A DNA stretch of 64,000 nucleotides from Carnegiea gigantea (Eukaryota; Streptophyta; Magnoliopsida; Caryophyllales; Cactaceae). Below, piece after piece: positions 12,816-24,599 of this stretch (positions are counted from its first letter, which is position 1; the number at the start of each line of letters is the position of its first letter). Location of the stretch: assembly GCA_029747015.1 (NCBI GenBank), contig JAKOGI010003121.1, positions 1 to 64,000 on the forward strand, in the 5' to 3' direction. The notes under the pieces were generated by a model, which ran no database searches, was not told where the DNA came from, and worked only from the letters and a program-made list of their open reading frames with translations. The position numbers and the translations under genes are program-made.

Positions 12816-13598
12816 ATGGATCCACCAAAAATGACATTTGAAATTTCATACAAAAGTCTTCTAGCAAAAATTACTACTCTTTTCAATCTGTTGCCACCAA
12901 TTTATGTCTTAAGTGGTCGATTTGAAGGGGTTAGCACTGTATTCCTAAAAAATGAACATAGCTTGATATCTATGGTCTACCAAGGAGTTGCTAAGAACAC
13001 TATTGTAGAAGCTGAAGAAAGTGCTGCTCTACAAGTAGTGACCTATTTTGCAAAGAGATATGATATTACTATTTACGATGTTAATTGGGAAGTAACAATT
13101 GCTTACAAGAAATCTGCCCAGCTGTATAAGCAGCAAGTTCAAAAGTTGAAATCCATCCTTGCACCTTCCACATATTTGGTAGCTACAATAAATAATTCAA
13201 CTTTAGCCTTAGCAGCTATAGTTATGATGAACTTCATGGGATTTCTTGAACAAATTGCTAATAAGCTAACTATCAAATTGAACTCCTATGAGAATGTAAC
13301 TTTAGATAATCACCACTATCAATCATGCATCATGGTAGAATGTCTTGGATATGTTGATCAAGAGCCTTACATATTGAGTGATATCTGCAAGAGTCTAGCA
13401 GATGCAATGCAAAATGCTGCAAGGAAAACTCTAAGCTACCTACAAGCATCATATCAGTTCACTGTGTATGATGTTAACTATGAAGTAATGCAAACCGCAT
13501 GGGCTCAATGTTGCAAGAGGCGTAAAAAGTGTGAACTGCTATGTAGTAAGATTGCTGGGAAAGATAAGGGCAAAACCATTGTGAAATACTCAGGATGA
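12816..13598 (+). CDS. Uncharacterised 260-aa protein with two related domains, possibly dsRBD-like
   Basis: This ORF is uninterrupted from ATG at 12816 to TGA, directly after a possible acceptor (caacag). I do not recognise the protein. It contains an internal repeat. Residues about 8-100 and about 145-235 each run from a helix, through strands, to an alanine-rich helix, and then to a conserved ending, YDVNWEV in the first copy and YDVNYEV in the second. The helices before these endings (AEESAALQVVTYF and AMQNAARKTLSYL) resemble the last helix of double-stranded RNA-binding domains. The basic tail has KRRKKCELLCSK and GKDKGK. It lies on the same strand between the RPA-like pseudogene and the Helitron Rep gene, so it may be Helitron cargo. 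It is the only undamaged frame in this part of the window. The dsRBD resemblance is a guess from pattern and was not searched. Confidence 0.6.
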   Translation: MDPPKMTFEISYKSLLAKITTLFNLLPPIYVLSGRFEGVSTVFLKNEHSLISMVYQGVAKNTIVEAEESAALQVVTYFAKRYDITIYDVNWEVTIAYKKSAQLYKQQVQKLKSILAPSTYLVATINNSTLALAAIVMMNFMGFLEQIANKLTIKLNSYENVTLDNHHYQSCIMVECLGYVDQEPYILSDICKSLADAMQNAARKTLSYLQASYQFTVYDVNYEVMQTAWAQCCKRRKKCELLCSKIAGKDKGKTIVKYSG

Positions 13599-13994
13599 AG
13601 GCTAATAGAGCAAACTCAAGAATATTGTAGCACAACTAGCAAAAGTTACTCTCAACTGCTCAGAATCAAGGCTAGAATTTTGAAATACAATTAGACCATC
13701 AACTGCTCTAGCATTTCCTCTAAGAAAACAACAATTGACTAATGAATGTCTTAGCAATCAATGAATACATCTTGTTCATAATATGCAGCTATAATATAAT
13801 AACCATAATATATAACCTATTGGCTCTTAGAAATGTCTCTCTGTTTAAGTATTCTTGCATATGAATTTCTAACTTTCTAATTATATTTGGTATATGTTTC
13901 ATTTAGCTTATATATAGAATTATGTTTTTTAGAATATAAATATATAGTCTAAGGCTACTCTTTATTTAGAAATTCACAGGAATACCTATATCAG

Positions 13995-14528
13995 ATGGCA
14001 TCTACTGAAATAGAAAAAAGCAAAACTGAAGACATAATATCTAGAATAGCTATATTAGAACGAGATGATGCAGAGGGAACTATTCCAATTGATGTAATTC
14101 CTATTCGAAGTAGACAACGATGCTACCAAACGGCAAATCATGTTGACCTATCAGCTAAACCAATTTCAAGTATACCAATCATGGAAGAAGCAAAGCACAG
14201 AAAAATAGAAAACAAAAACAGATCCTTGTGAAGGATGCTAAAAACTCAACAACTATATTAACACAATGCCAACAAAAACGTTTAAAGAGGTATACTGATG
14301 TAACTATTAGGGAAACAACTACAAGTCTTGAAAATACATCACCAAACCTTCGAAGTAGGCAACGATGCTTTCATATGATGCCCTCTATGTCAGAACCAAC
14401 TGGTGAAAGTTCAGAGCAGAAGATGTGCACATCATATGGGACATTAGAAAATCCATCAAAAAGGTCACTCCGAAGATACAAGAAAGAGGCATATTCACCA
14501 ACACAAACAACATGTGAAGAACAACTAC
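13995..14528 (+). pseudogene. Helitron Rep gene, first exon (low-complexity N-terminus)
   Basis: The exon starts ATGGCATCT directly after tatatcag, a plausible acceptor. Two frames (13995-14231, then 14228-14528) each carry the motif RSRQRC, so one frameshift lies near 14230. The second frame ends CEEQL plus one base at a strong GTAAGT donor. That phase fits the next exon at 14795, which begins with GT (making CGT). Intron 14529-14794 ends in tag. The protein is polar and repetitive, as Helitron N-termini often are. Confidence 0.6.
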
Positions 14529-14794
14529 GTAAGTGGCACTTTCAATATATATAAATTATCAAATGAAGTATGCAAATTTATTTCTACACAAAGGTTCAGA
14601 TACATGATCACTAATAGTTATTATAATGGATGCACAGAGCCATTTGCAAGGAAAAAAAAGGCGCACACAAAAAACAAGTATGATTTCACATACAACTTTT
14701 GCTCAGTTTCTAAAGCTTTTTCCATATTTTTTGTCTACATTATACCCTGAAATTAGAAAAGTACAAAACTAAAACATATATATTGCAAGAATAG

Positions 14795-15670
14795 GTGCTG
14801 CTTTGCAAGAAAATCATGTACTTGAGTTCCCTTTCAAGCTACCACAGTGCACAATCTGCCAATGTTGTCAAGCAAAACTGTTTAAGCATGAGACAAATTA
14901 TTTCTGTTGTCAAAAAGGAAAAGTCACGCTTGCTATGAACTCTGTGTTGGAATGTCTTCTCATTCAAGGGATGAAGATGCTGTCCACTTTAGATTGTTTG
15001 CTAGAATCTACAACAATCTGTTTGCATTTAGCTCCATCAGAGGGAACCATGAGGTAAAATCAGTGAAAGGAATATATGTGTTTAAGCCGCAAGGTCAATT
15101 GTACCATTATCTGCCTAATCTTATACCTTTAGATACCCAGCTCCCAAAGTATCTACAACTATATTTCTATGATCCATCTCATGAAGTTGAAAATAGATTT
15201 GGTGTATATAATGAGCTAAGAGCAGATGTAGTTACTCAATTGATTTACATTCTTCAGGAAAATCCTTATGGCAAATTTTTTAGGTCACTTAGAGATTATG
15301 TACTTCATGCTACAACAACAATCACCATTAACCAAAATTCTGTTCCAAATCAAAGAATATATAATAAACCTTCTTCAGAAGAAGTAGATGGAATTTGGGT
15401 TGATAGTTGATACACCTCAAACTGATGCAGACCATGATCCACTTATACTCGTACATGGAAAGTCAAACAAGTCACACCAAATAAAGCATTACTGTGGTTG
15501 TTATGATCCTTTACAATACCCAATTATATTCCCTTTTGGAGACTATGGTTGGCATCTTGGGTTAGAAAAGCCGTCTAAGAATACAAAACAGCTCTGTCAC
15601 AGATGAATATCTAATCGTTCAAATGCTTGTCAGCAAATAGAAGAAAGCATTCTCATGGAAGATCATACAG
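14795..15670 (+). pseudogene. Helitron Rep gene, zinc-finger and Helitron N-terminal domain exon
   Basis: The exon begins with a cysteine-rich motif, CTICQCCQAKLF...CCQKGK, typical of plant Helitron proteins. After a frameshift near 14925 it continues with DEDAVHFRLFARIYNNLFAF and GVYNELRADVVTQL. A second frameshift near 15400 leads into IVDTPQTDADHDPLIL and YDPLQYPIIFPFGD. The phrases order and read like the domain preceding the Rep nuclease. A TGA at 15604 (probably CGA before decay) interrupts the last frame. The exon ends EDHT plus one base at a GTAACA donor, which joins in phase to the exon at 16206. Two frameshifts and one nonsense codon make it non-functional. Confidence 0.8.
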
Positions 15671-16205
15671 GTAACAGAATAACCTCTATCAGAATGCTAG
15701 AAAATACATTACTACTAATTTATCAATCTTTCATCATAGAAATAATGCAATGATTTTTGTCAAAATTGTCATTTAAGTATTGCTATTCATTTATTTCGTT
15801 GAAGGATTACACCACTTAGGATAAAAAAGACAAACTTAGTTATCCATAACTTTAACTAGACAATCATATATATAAATATGAAGCATTTTCTCAACATGTT
15901 ACTTTATCACAAACAATCAAGAAAGAAAAATTGATATTCATCTTAATATAGTTCATAATATATATTACACAAGCTTCAATATTGTCATTTTTTGATACAA
16001 TATCCTATCCTTGAAAATGTTAATTGATGAGTTTATTTCAAGTATTTACTCAATATTAGCACATAATTGTGTGCTCATAATAATACATTGTCATATGCTA
16101 CATCATAATTCTATTAATCTACACTATACTCTTAATATTGTGCACTGTCATATGCTACATCATAATTCTATTAATTTTATTTTCAATATGCAATGTTTAA
16201 TATAG

Positions 16206-16976
16206 ATACACCAGACAAGACAAAATGCGTATCTTGCAGAGAGTATTATGCTTACAAGCTGCAGATTAGACTTATAGATACAAGTTCCATACTCAAAATG
16301 GGGAGATTATTTCAGCAGTACATAGTAGATATGTATGTCAAACTTGAAAACAAAAGGCTTGACTTCTACAAGAAGAAGCAAAAAGAGATTAGAGCTGAAT
16401 TATACCAAGGAATTCTAGTCAGTTTAGAGCATGGAGAAACAGTAAGTAAAGATATTGGTCATCCAGTTATACTCCCGCCTTCATTTGTTGGAGGTCCAAG
16501 AGATATGAAACGTAGATTTTTAAATGCTATATCTCTTGTCCAAAAATATAGGAAATCATATTTGTTTATAACCATTACTTGCACTCCCAAATGGCTACAG
16601 ATCCAAGATGAGCTCTAAAAATATGAGAAAGCTGAGAACAAACTAGATCTCATGGCAAGAGTATTCCACTCCAAAATAAAAGAATTATCAGACCAAATAA
16701 TGAACAAACACATTTTTGGTCAAGTTGCAGCAAAGATACAAGTTGTTGAATTTCAAAAAAGAGAGTTACCTCATGCACATATCTTAATTATCCTTGATAA
16801 GCAATACAAAATCCAAAAACGAGAGGAGTTTGACAGGTATATGAGTGCAGAGATACGCACTACTGACCATATGTACCTGAGGAATTTAGTGCTTAACCAT
16901 ATGATGCATGGTCCATGTGCTCCAAACTTCTCAACTTGTGGCCGCATGGAACAAAAGGGTTAACAAAAGATATGTA
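16206..16976 (+). pseudogene. Helitron Rep nuclease, HUH-motif half
   Basis: The exon follows tttaatatag and reads VSCREYYAYKLQIR, FQQYIVDMYVKLENKRLDFY, then LPPSFVGGPRDMKRRF and KSYLFITITCTPKW, all hallmarks of the Helitron_like_N/Rep domain. The metal-binding HUH motif is intact as PHAHILII at about 16768-16791. One TAA at 16616-16618 splits the frame, and a stop lies just before the Athila insertion. Rep nicks and rejoins single-stranded DNA during rolling-circle transposition. The catalytic tyrosines lie 11.6 kb downstream, beyond the insertion. This copy cannot encode an active protein. Confidence 0.9.
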
Positions 16977-16981
16977 GATTC
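16977..16981. repeat. Target-site duplication gattc, left
   Basis: The 5 bp gattc directly precedes the left LTR (TGTAAAGC) and is repeated at 28241-28245 after the right LTR, defining the Athila-type insertion exactly. Confidence 0.9.
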
Positions 16982-19317
16982 TGTAAAGCTTACCGTGGAG
17001 CTACAAATTTAACCACTACGTTGATTTATAAATAATTTTTATAGCATAGGAAAGTAAGGAGTGATCCCACGAGGAAAGATTATATCAAAACGCTAATTTA
17101 ATCCTAAATAACTTTACCAATCTAATTCATTGTTACTCCTCTTTGTAATTCTAAATTAAATCAAATGTAATTAGTAAAAATCCGGAACAATACCCAATAT
17201 TACTCCTAAATATTTTGGATTTAATTCTGAAAATAAAACAGCAAATAGCTATCCTAAATAATCTAGAAAAATACAAACATAATAATAACTTAATCTTCAA
17301 CTAAAAATCAAAACAGAAAATAATAAACAGAAAATAAATATTAAAAATGACAAACAGTAACTTAAACTAATATTCTTCAAGTTTATAAGCTTACAACTCC
17401 AGAATTGTATCCAATTATTCTCAGAAAAATTAAATTAGAAAATTACCACAAAATATTAAAATAGAAAATGAAATCTGAAATTGAAAATAAAATAAACTGC
17501 GTTAATATAAATACAAAATTAATCAACAAAATTATCCTAATTTAAGGACATAATTTTCTAGACTCAACAACACCTAATAAATGTGAAATAAATATTAAAA
17601 ACGTAATTTTTAGATTTATTGAACTAAAAACCTACACAAATCTAATTCACGCAATAATTCTGAAAAATTATCAAATAATTTCCAAAAATTCTGAAATTAA
17701 ATAAAGCAGATTAGGACACTATATAAAACCTATAATGGATTAAAACTTGAAAAAAACAAAAGAAACTATTTTTAGCCTAATTTCTAACACACCGGTAATT
17801 AAACGGTAAAACAGAACATAAATCAAATCTGATACTCTAAAAATCAAAATCTAACTAATCTAAAATTACCAAGGCACTCCTAAAAGACTATTCTTTTGGG
17901 GGGTAAACGAAATTTATATCAAAGCTAATAATTGAAGAATAGAAATTGACAAACTAAATAAATTAACTAAAAGCAACAAATAGTTATCCAAAGATATCAA
18001 ATTTATGAAAAATGCTTAGCATAATCTATATCCACTATGCAAATTAATATTTATCATTAACATGCAAGCGGATCTCATCCATGAGTTAAACTGTATAAGA
18101 CACCCACTAACGGATCTTCCCCATTTTTCCTTATATTATAGTTTAATTAGGTCCAACCCTAATATAAACCCTATTAATTTGATAACCCTTACACCAGCGC
18201 AAGAATTTAATCAAACTAGAGCATTACGTATTAGAAAAATATCATCTAATGCTTTGTAACCAATTTACCAGCAAATCGATTTAACAAAAATCTATAACGA
18301 TTAGCTAATTAAAAGAGATGAGTTTGAACCATCCATGATTAATTAGGGTGATACTAATGCTTAAAAGATGATAACTTTTACGTATTAAATCCCTTTAAAC
18401 TATCATATGAATTCGTATTAAACTAACTAGCATGCATTCTAATTAATATAATACGAATATCATGAACGATAAATACTAATCGCTATAAAATCATGAATAT
18501 AAATCAATTAGACAATAAAGCATGAAACTTGTTTCAAAATAATTAATTTAGCATGGTTTCAAATATATTATACTAAGCACAAGAGAATTACTTACTCATA
18601 TTAAAATTAAAATCATAAAATTCACCCAAATAGTTCATGTTTAACAATAAACTAAACAACTAAAATAAATTAAAATAATAACACAAAAAAAAGAAAATAA
18701 ACTAAGAGAAGGAGTTATATTATGTAGAGATGATTGGTCAAGATGGTGGTGATGGGAGGATGATTGAAGAGGAGATTAGGCGTGTGGGGTGTTAGGCGTG
18801 AAGTGGATTTAGCTTGATGATGACGATGAATCGTTGATGATGATGAGCTTTAGGAGGGTTGTGTCGTGGCTCCTTGTGTGGAGATTGAAGCGTGAAGAGT
18901 GCTGTGGGGTTGGAAGCGTGATGATGGTGAGATGAAGATAAAGGAGCTGCCGTGGTGACGATTGAAGGAGGGTGCCGTGACTTCCCTTTTATTATGGTGA
19001 GGGTGATGGTGATTAGGTTAGTAAATAGAGTTTTCTTCTTTCTTTCTTCCTTCTCCCTCAAGACTTCTAACTCTTCTCCAACTCTTGAAACCCTAGCCCA
19101 ATTAAATAATTATGAAAATAATATTTTTCATAAATTATTATTTTTGGACCGTCTTTATAGCCAAGCGTGTAAAACCCGAACTTCGACGTCTTCTCTTCCC
19201 CTTTTATTTTATTAATGCCTAACCTGAAAAATATGTAAAATAAAGCAAATTAGATGCAATAATATATATAATATAATTAAAATAATTTTAAAACTATGCA
19301 TGATTTTTGGCTTAACA
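16982..19317 (-). repeat. Athila left LTR (3' LTR of the minus-strand element)
   Basis: It starts TGTAAAGCTTACCGTGG and ends GGCTTAACA. Its partner is at 25887-28240. It includes a GATGATGA-rich stretch (about 18725-18970), where ORFs on either strand are low-complexity shadows. A polypurine-like tract (minus-strand TAAGTGTGAGGGAATT) abuts its inner edge at 19318-19333. Confidence 0.92.
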
Positions 19318-20528
19318 AATTCCCTCACACTTAGACTTTGGACGTCCTCGTGCAAAGAAATTTTAGACTCGACTTAAAAACTGACCATTCTTTGTTTCTT
19401 ATAAAGTCATATATAAATATGATATTTTACACTAGGCATTGGCTTGCTTTAAAAACAGTTTTATTAAAAATTAATTAGTTTTTTCCTCCAATAAGTGAAT
19501 AACTACTAGACATCTAACTACCATTAAAGAATTTTCTTCTTCAACCTTATAACACTTCTTTAATGAAGTAACAAGATCAATAATTATTCATCTCTTTTAA
19601 GCATACATACATCGATCAAGAAGTCTAAAAAAAATTTATAATAGAAAAATTGATGTACGGTATGGCTATAGAGACAATTGAACTAGGTAGAATAACTCAT
19701 TAAACTCATTCTAACTTTCCTTGTACTTTTTTCTGGATCTTCTTCTTTTTTTTTTTTTCCCCTAACTCCAGTTGCGCACATATTCGAGGCCCATATAGAG
19801 TCTTAGAAATTAAACACTCTTTGTCTCATACTCACCTGAATAGAGGTGCTGGAGCAAATATTTTATTTTCATCATTACTTTTATTTATTTTATTGACTCA
19901 CTAGTATGGGAAGCAAGCTTTTCAGTGGCAGGATTGCCTCAAAGGGTAGCACTGAGTAGCGCATGCCTCAAAGGGGTACTTGTCATTCCCAACTTTGACT
20001 CTCCTTTTTTTTTTTGAGTTATTCTGCTAATTCAATAGTCTAGGAGATGGATATGTCATTTTATTTCCTCTGTACGGCTATATAACATGATAAAATATGA
20101 TGGATAATTATGATAATTACTCATTAAAGAGATATATGAAGATCAACTCAAACTTCTCTGAAAGACGGTTGGCTTGCTTAGAAGTCTTCACTCATAAAAG
20201 AATAAACTAAAAAAAATAGCTAATAAAACAAAAATTTTTCTAAGTAAGCAAGCCTAGCATAAACTCATATCATGCATTATTTATAAGAAAAAATTAAAAA
20301 AAAAAATTCGATTTTCTTTTTTTTGGGCTTTTTTTTAAATAATAAAAACTGCAGGAATTAAATGCAGGATGCACCCCCCACACTTAATTCATGCATTGTC
20401 CCTAATGCATGTGAAAAGAAAGAAATAATGAAAACAAAAACAAAAGTAAATAGGAACTTCCCTGAAAACATTGAGCTGCCTCCCAACGAGCGCCTTTATT
20501 TATAGTCATTGGCTCGACTCCAGCGAGC
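19318..20528 (-). other. Athila non-coding region between integrase and 3' LTR
   Basis: It is AT-rich with no usable ORF. Two purine-rich tracts are seen on the minus strand, one beside the LTR and one near 20370-20390 (AAGTGTGGGGGGTGC), the latter resembling an internal polypurine tract. The env-like ORF found in some Athila elements is missing. Confidence 0.6.
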
Positions 20529-23500
20529 TCATGGATCCTCAAGCTGGATCTCTTCCACTAAACATACCTGATCTCCTTCATAGAAATGTTTTAACCTGTG
20601 ACCATTCACTTTGAAAATCTTGTTAGTAGCAAAGGATTTAATCTCAACAGCACCATATGAATAAGTCTTTACTACCATAAAAGTTCCTAGCCATCTAGAG
20701 TTCAACTTACCAGGAAAGAGTCTCAGTTTTAAATTGAATAATAGTACTTTCTCACCTACCTGAAATTCCTTTCTAACAAGTTTGGCATCACGAAATGCTT
20801 TGGCCTTACCTTTGTAAATGACTGAATCGTCATAGGCTTCCAAGTGAATCTCTTCTAGTTCCTGCAATTGCAATTTACGCTCTCTTCCTGCTAACTCATA
20901 GTCAAGATTACATTGCTTCACAGCCCAATAAGGCTTGTGTTCTATCTCAACAAGGAGATGACATGGCTTCCCAAAGAATAACCTATAAGATGACATATCA
21001 ATAGGAGTCTTGTATGCAGTCCTATAAACCTAAAGAGCCTCGTCTAACCTAAGACTCCAATCTTTCTTGTCTGGCCTAACTACTTTTTCAAGGATGCCCT
21101 TAATCTCTTTGTTAGAGATTTCAACTTGGTCATTTGTTTGGGGATGATAACTAGTAGAAACCTTATGAGTCACATGATATTTGGCTAACAAAGCACCTAA
21201 AGTTCTACTGCAAAAATGAGTCCCCCTATCACTGATGATTGCTCTTGGTACTCCATATCTATGCAGAATGAGAGATTTAACATGTTTCACCATAGTCTTA
21301 GCATCATAAGCCCTAGTAGCTACAGCTTCTACCCATTTGGATACGTAGTCAATAAGCACAAGAATATAGGTATATCCAAAAGAAGGAGGAAAGAGTCCCA
21401 TGAAATCAATGCCCCATACATCAAAAATTTCACAAACATAAACATTATATAAGGGCATTTGATTCCTTCTTGATAAGTTTCCAGTCTTTTGGCACACTTC
21501 ACATCTTTTGCAAAAATTATAAGCATCTCGAGAAATAGTGGGCCAATAAAATCCACACTCAAGTACTTTATATGATGTTCTTTTGGGTCCAAAATGTCCC
21601 CCACTTTCTGAAGAATAAAAGAAGGTTAGAATGGAATGAATTTCACTGTCATCAACACAACGCCTTATTATCTGATCACCACAAAATTTCCATAAATATG
21701 GCTCATCCCAAACATAGTATTTGGATTAAGCTCTTATCTTTTCTTTTTCGGCTCTAGTTAACTCAATGAGAAAAGTTTTGGTGACTATATAGTTTACAAT
21801 ATCAGCATACCAAGGCAACCTACGAGTAATTGCATATAGAGTCTCATCAGGAAAACAATCAGTAAAAGGACTACCACTCTCCCCTATTTCTAGTCTACTC
21901 AGATGGTCAGCAACTAAATGCTTAGTTCCAGGTTTATCTTTAATTTCCAATTGAAATTCTTGTAGTAGTAACATCTATCTAATCAACCTGGGTTTGGAAT
22001 CTTTCTTTTCTAACAAGTGTTTAAGAGCAGCATGATCAGAGTAAACAGCAACTTTAACACCCAACAAATAAGGATGGAACTTTTCAAGAGTAAAAACAAT
22101 AGCATACATCTCCTTTTCTGTAGTGGTGTAGTTACACTGTGCAGGATCAAGAGTTCTAGAAACACAGTAAATTACATGAGGTACTTTCCCTACTCTTTCA
22201 CCTAGAACTGCCCCCACTGCCTTATCACTAGCATCACACATTAACTCAAAAAATAAGACCCAATTTGGGGGTTACACAACAGGAGGAGAAGTCAATGTCA
22301 ACTCCAACTGATCAAAAGCCCTCATACAATCATCATTAAAAGCAAATGAGACATCTTTTGCAAGCAAGGCACATAAAGGAGAAGCAATCTTAGAAAAATC
22401 TTTGATAAACCTCCTATAGAACCCTACATGCCCTAAGAAGGATTTCACATCTTTGACACACCTGGGATAAGGTAAGGACTGAATGACGTTAACTTTAGCT
22501 TTATCTATCTCTAATTCCCTCGATGACACTACATGGCCAAGTACTACCCCATATTCCACCATGAAATGACACTTTTTAAAATTCAAAACCAAATTGGTCT
22601 CAATGCAACGGCTAAGCACAAGAGTAAGATGATGCAAGCACTCATCAAATGAATCACCATGTACAGTAAAATCATCCATGAAAAATTCCATAATTTTGGT
22701 GATAAAATCAGAAAAGATACTTATCATACATCTTTGAAATGTAGCAGGTGCATTACATACACCAAAAGGCATATGTCTAAAAGCATAAGTGCCAAAAGGA
22801 CAGGTAAAGGTAGTCTTTTCCTGATCAGTAGGAGCTATAGGGACCTGAATATAACCTGAATAGCCATCTAAAAAGCAATAATGTGACGTCCCAGCTAATC
22901 TCTCCAACATCTAGTCCATAAAAGGCAATGGGAAATGGTCCTTCTTAGTGGCCTTGTTAAGCTTCCTATAGTCAATGCACACTCTCCATCCACTCTGGAC
23001 TCTAGTGGGTATCAACTCACCTTCACTGTTTTGTACTACTGTTGTTTCCCCCTTTTTAGGAACCACATGGATAGGACTAACCCACTCAGAATCAGCAAGG
23101 AGGCAGATCACTCCAGCATCTAACCACTTAAGAATCTCTTTTTGGACTACCTCCATCATAGGTAGATTAAGTCTCCTCTGAGGGTCCCTTTTAGGCTTAG
23201 CATCTTTTTCAAAGTGATTTTATGTGAGCATAAAGTAGGGCTAAGTCCCTTGAGATCTGCTAAAGTCCATCCTATAGCTTCGCTATGTTCTCTAAGCACT
23301 TTAATAAGTTTTCCCTGTTGGTCCAAGGTAAGTGCACTAGAGATGATTGCAGGCAAAGTCTTATTATCCCCTAAATAAGCATATTTAAAATTCTCAGGTA
23401 AAGGTTTCAATTCCAATTTAGGGGGTGAAATGCTAGAGGGAAGTAACTTAGCATGATTTTCAGGGAATTCAAACTTGTTCGGTCCATTATGTTCTTACAG

Positions 23501-24565
23501 GTGAAACAAAGACTTTATCACATCATCTAGATTATCATTGACCTGATATGACACCTTTTGAAACTCAACATGATCAAGATTCTTAGTAAGCACAGTAAAC
23601 AACTCATCCTCATGAGACAGGTCATACACATCTTGAGACAACTCATCAAAAACATCAAGTGCATATATGTAATTCGCATCAGCAGGAAATCTCATGGCAT
23701 CAAAAATGTTAAACTTTATCACCTCACCATCAAATTCCATGGTTAATGCTTCTTCATGCACATCAATTTTGGTTCTAGCGGTTTTCAAAAAGGGCCTGCC
23801 AAGTAAGATGGGAATATCATGACATGCATCACCCATGTTCATCACATAAAAGTCAGCGGGAAACACAAGTTCATTCACTTGAACCAAGACATCCTCTAGC
23901 ACTCCATCTGGGTAAGTATTGCTCCTATCAGTTAATTGAATCACTATGCCAGTTTTCTTTAATTCTCTTAAGTTTAGTTTATCACAAACAGACCTAGGCA
24001 TAACATTAATAGAGGCACCCAAATCAAGCATAGTTTTATCAAAGCAAAGGTTTCTTATTTTACAAGGAACAGAAAACACACTAGGGTCTTTGCACTTAGG
24101 AGGAAGTTTCCTTTGAAAAATAGCTGACACATTTTCTCCCACACTTATCTTTTCATTTCCTATTAACTTCCTTTTGGTAGTGCACAATTCTTTCAAGAAC
24201 TTAGCATAACGAGGCACCTGTTTAATGACATCAAGGAGAGGTATATTAATCTCTACCTTCCTAAAGGTCTCTAAAATCTCTTGGTTAGCCTCACTTACCT
24301 TAGACGTAGTGCTTCTAAATCTACTAGGGAAAGGTGGAATTGGCTTATAAGGTTCTCTTTTCTTCTCCCTTATTTCTTTAGTAGTTTGATTAGACTCTGT
24401 GTCTAATTCTGGTTCAGTCCCTTTTACTTCTAACTCAAGTTCTAACTCTCTATTCTTCGTAGGTTCCTTTAACTCTTTCTGACTCCTAAGTGTCATGGCA
24501 CTAACATTCTCCTTGGGGTTAGGGTAAGGTTGAGATGGTAACCTATTTTGCAATTGAGCCTGCAA
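20529..24565 (-). pseudogene. Athila pol (protease, RT, RNase H, integrase), decayed
   Basis: Reading down the minus strand: protease region with MLDLGASINVMPRSV (in 24565-23495), RT beginning RVCIDYRKLNKATKKDHFPL (23159-22911), RT core with FMDDF (22910-22272), RNase H with [15 protein letters not shown] (22241-21975), and integrase with zinc-finger remnants, then IDFMGLFPPSFGYTY, ISDRGTHF and the final catalytic E region (21604-21030). The integrase C-terminus follows (20996-20529). Stops at the junctions 22911, about 22269 and 21972 lie in one continuous frame where relatives have Q, Q and W. They fit CAG to TAG, CAA to TAA and TGG to TAG changes. Further frame breaks occur in the integrase. 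The gene once made the replication and integration enzymes and is now inactive. Confidence 0.9.
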
Positions 24566-24599
24566 GTTGCTAACTATGGTATCAGTCGCTGTTTATCTC

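Noticed and set aside
18792..19215. ORFs within the Athila LTR
   Set aside because: They come from GATGATGA-type low-complexity LTR sequence, and the second LTR does not conserve them well.
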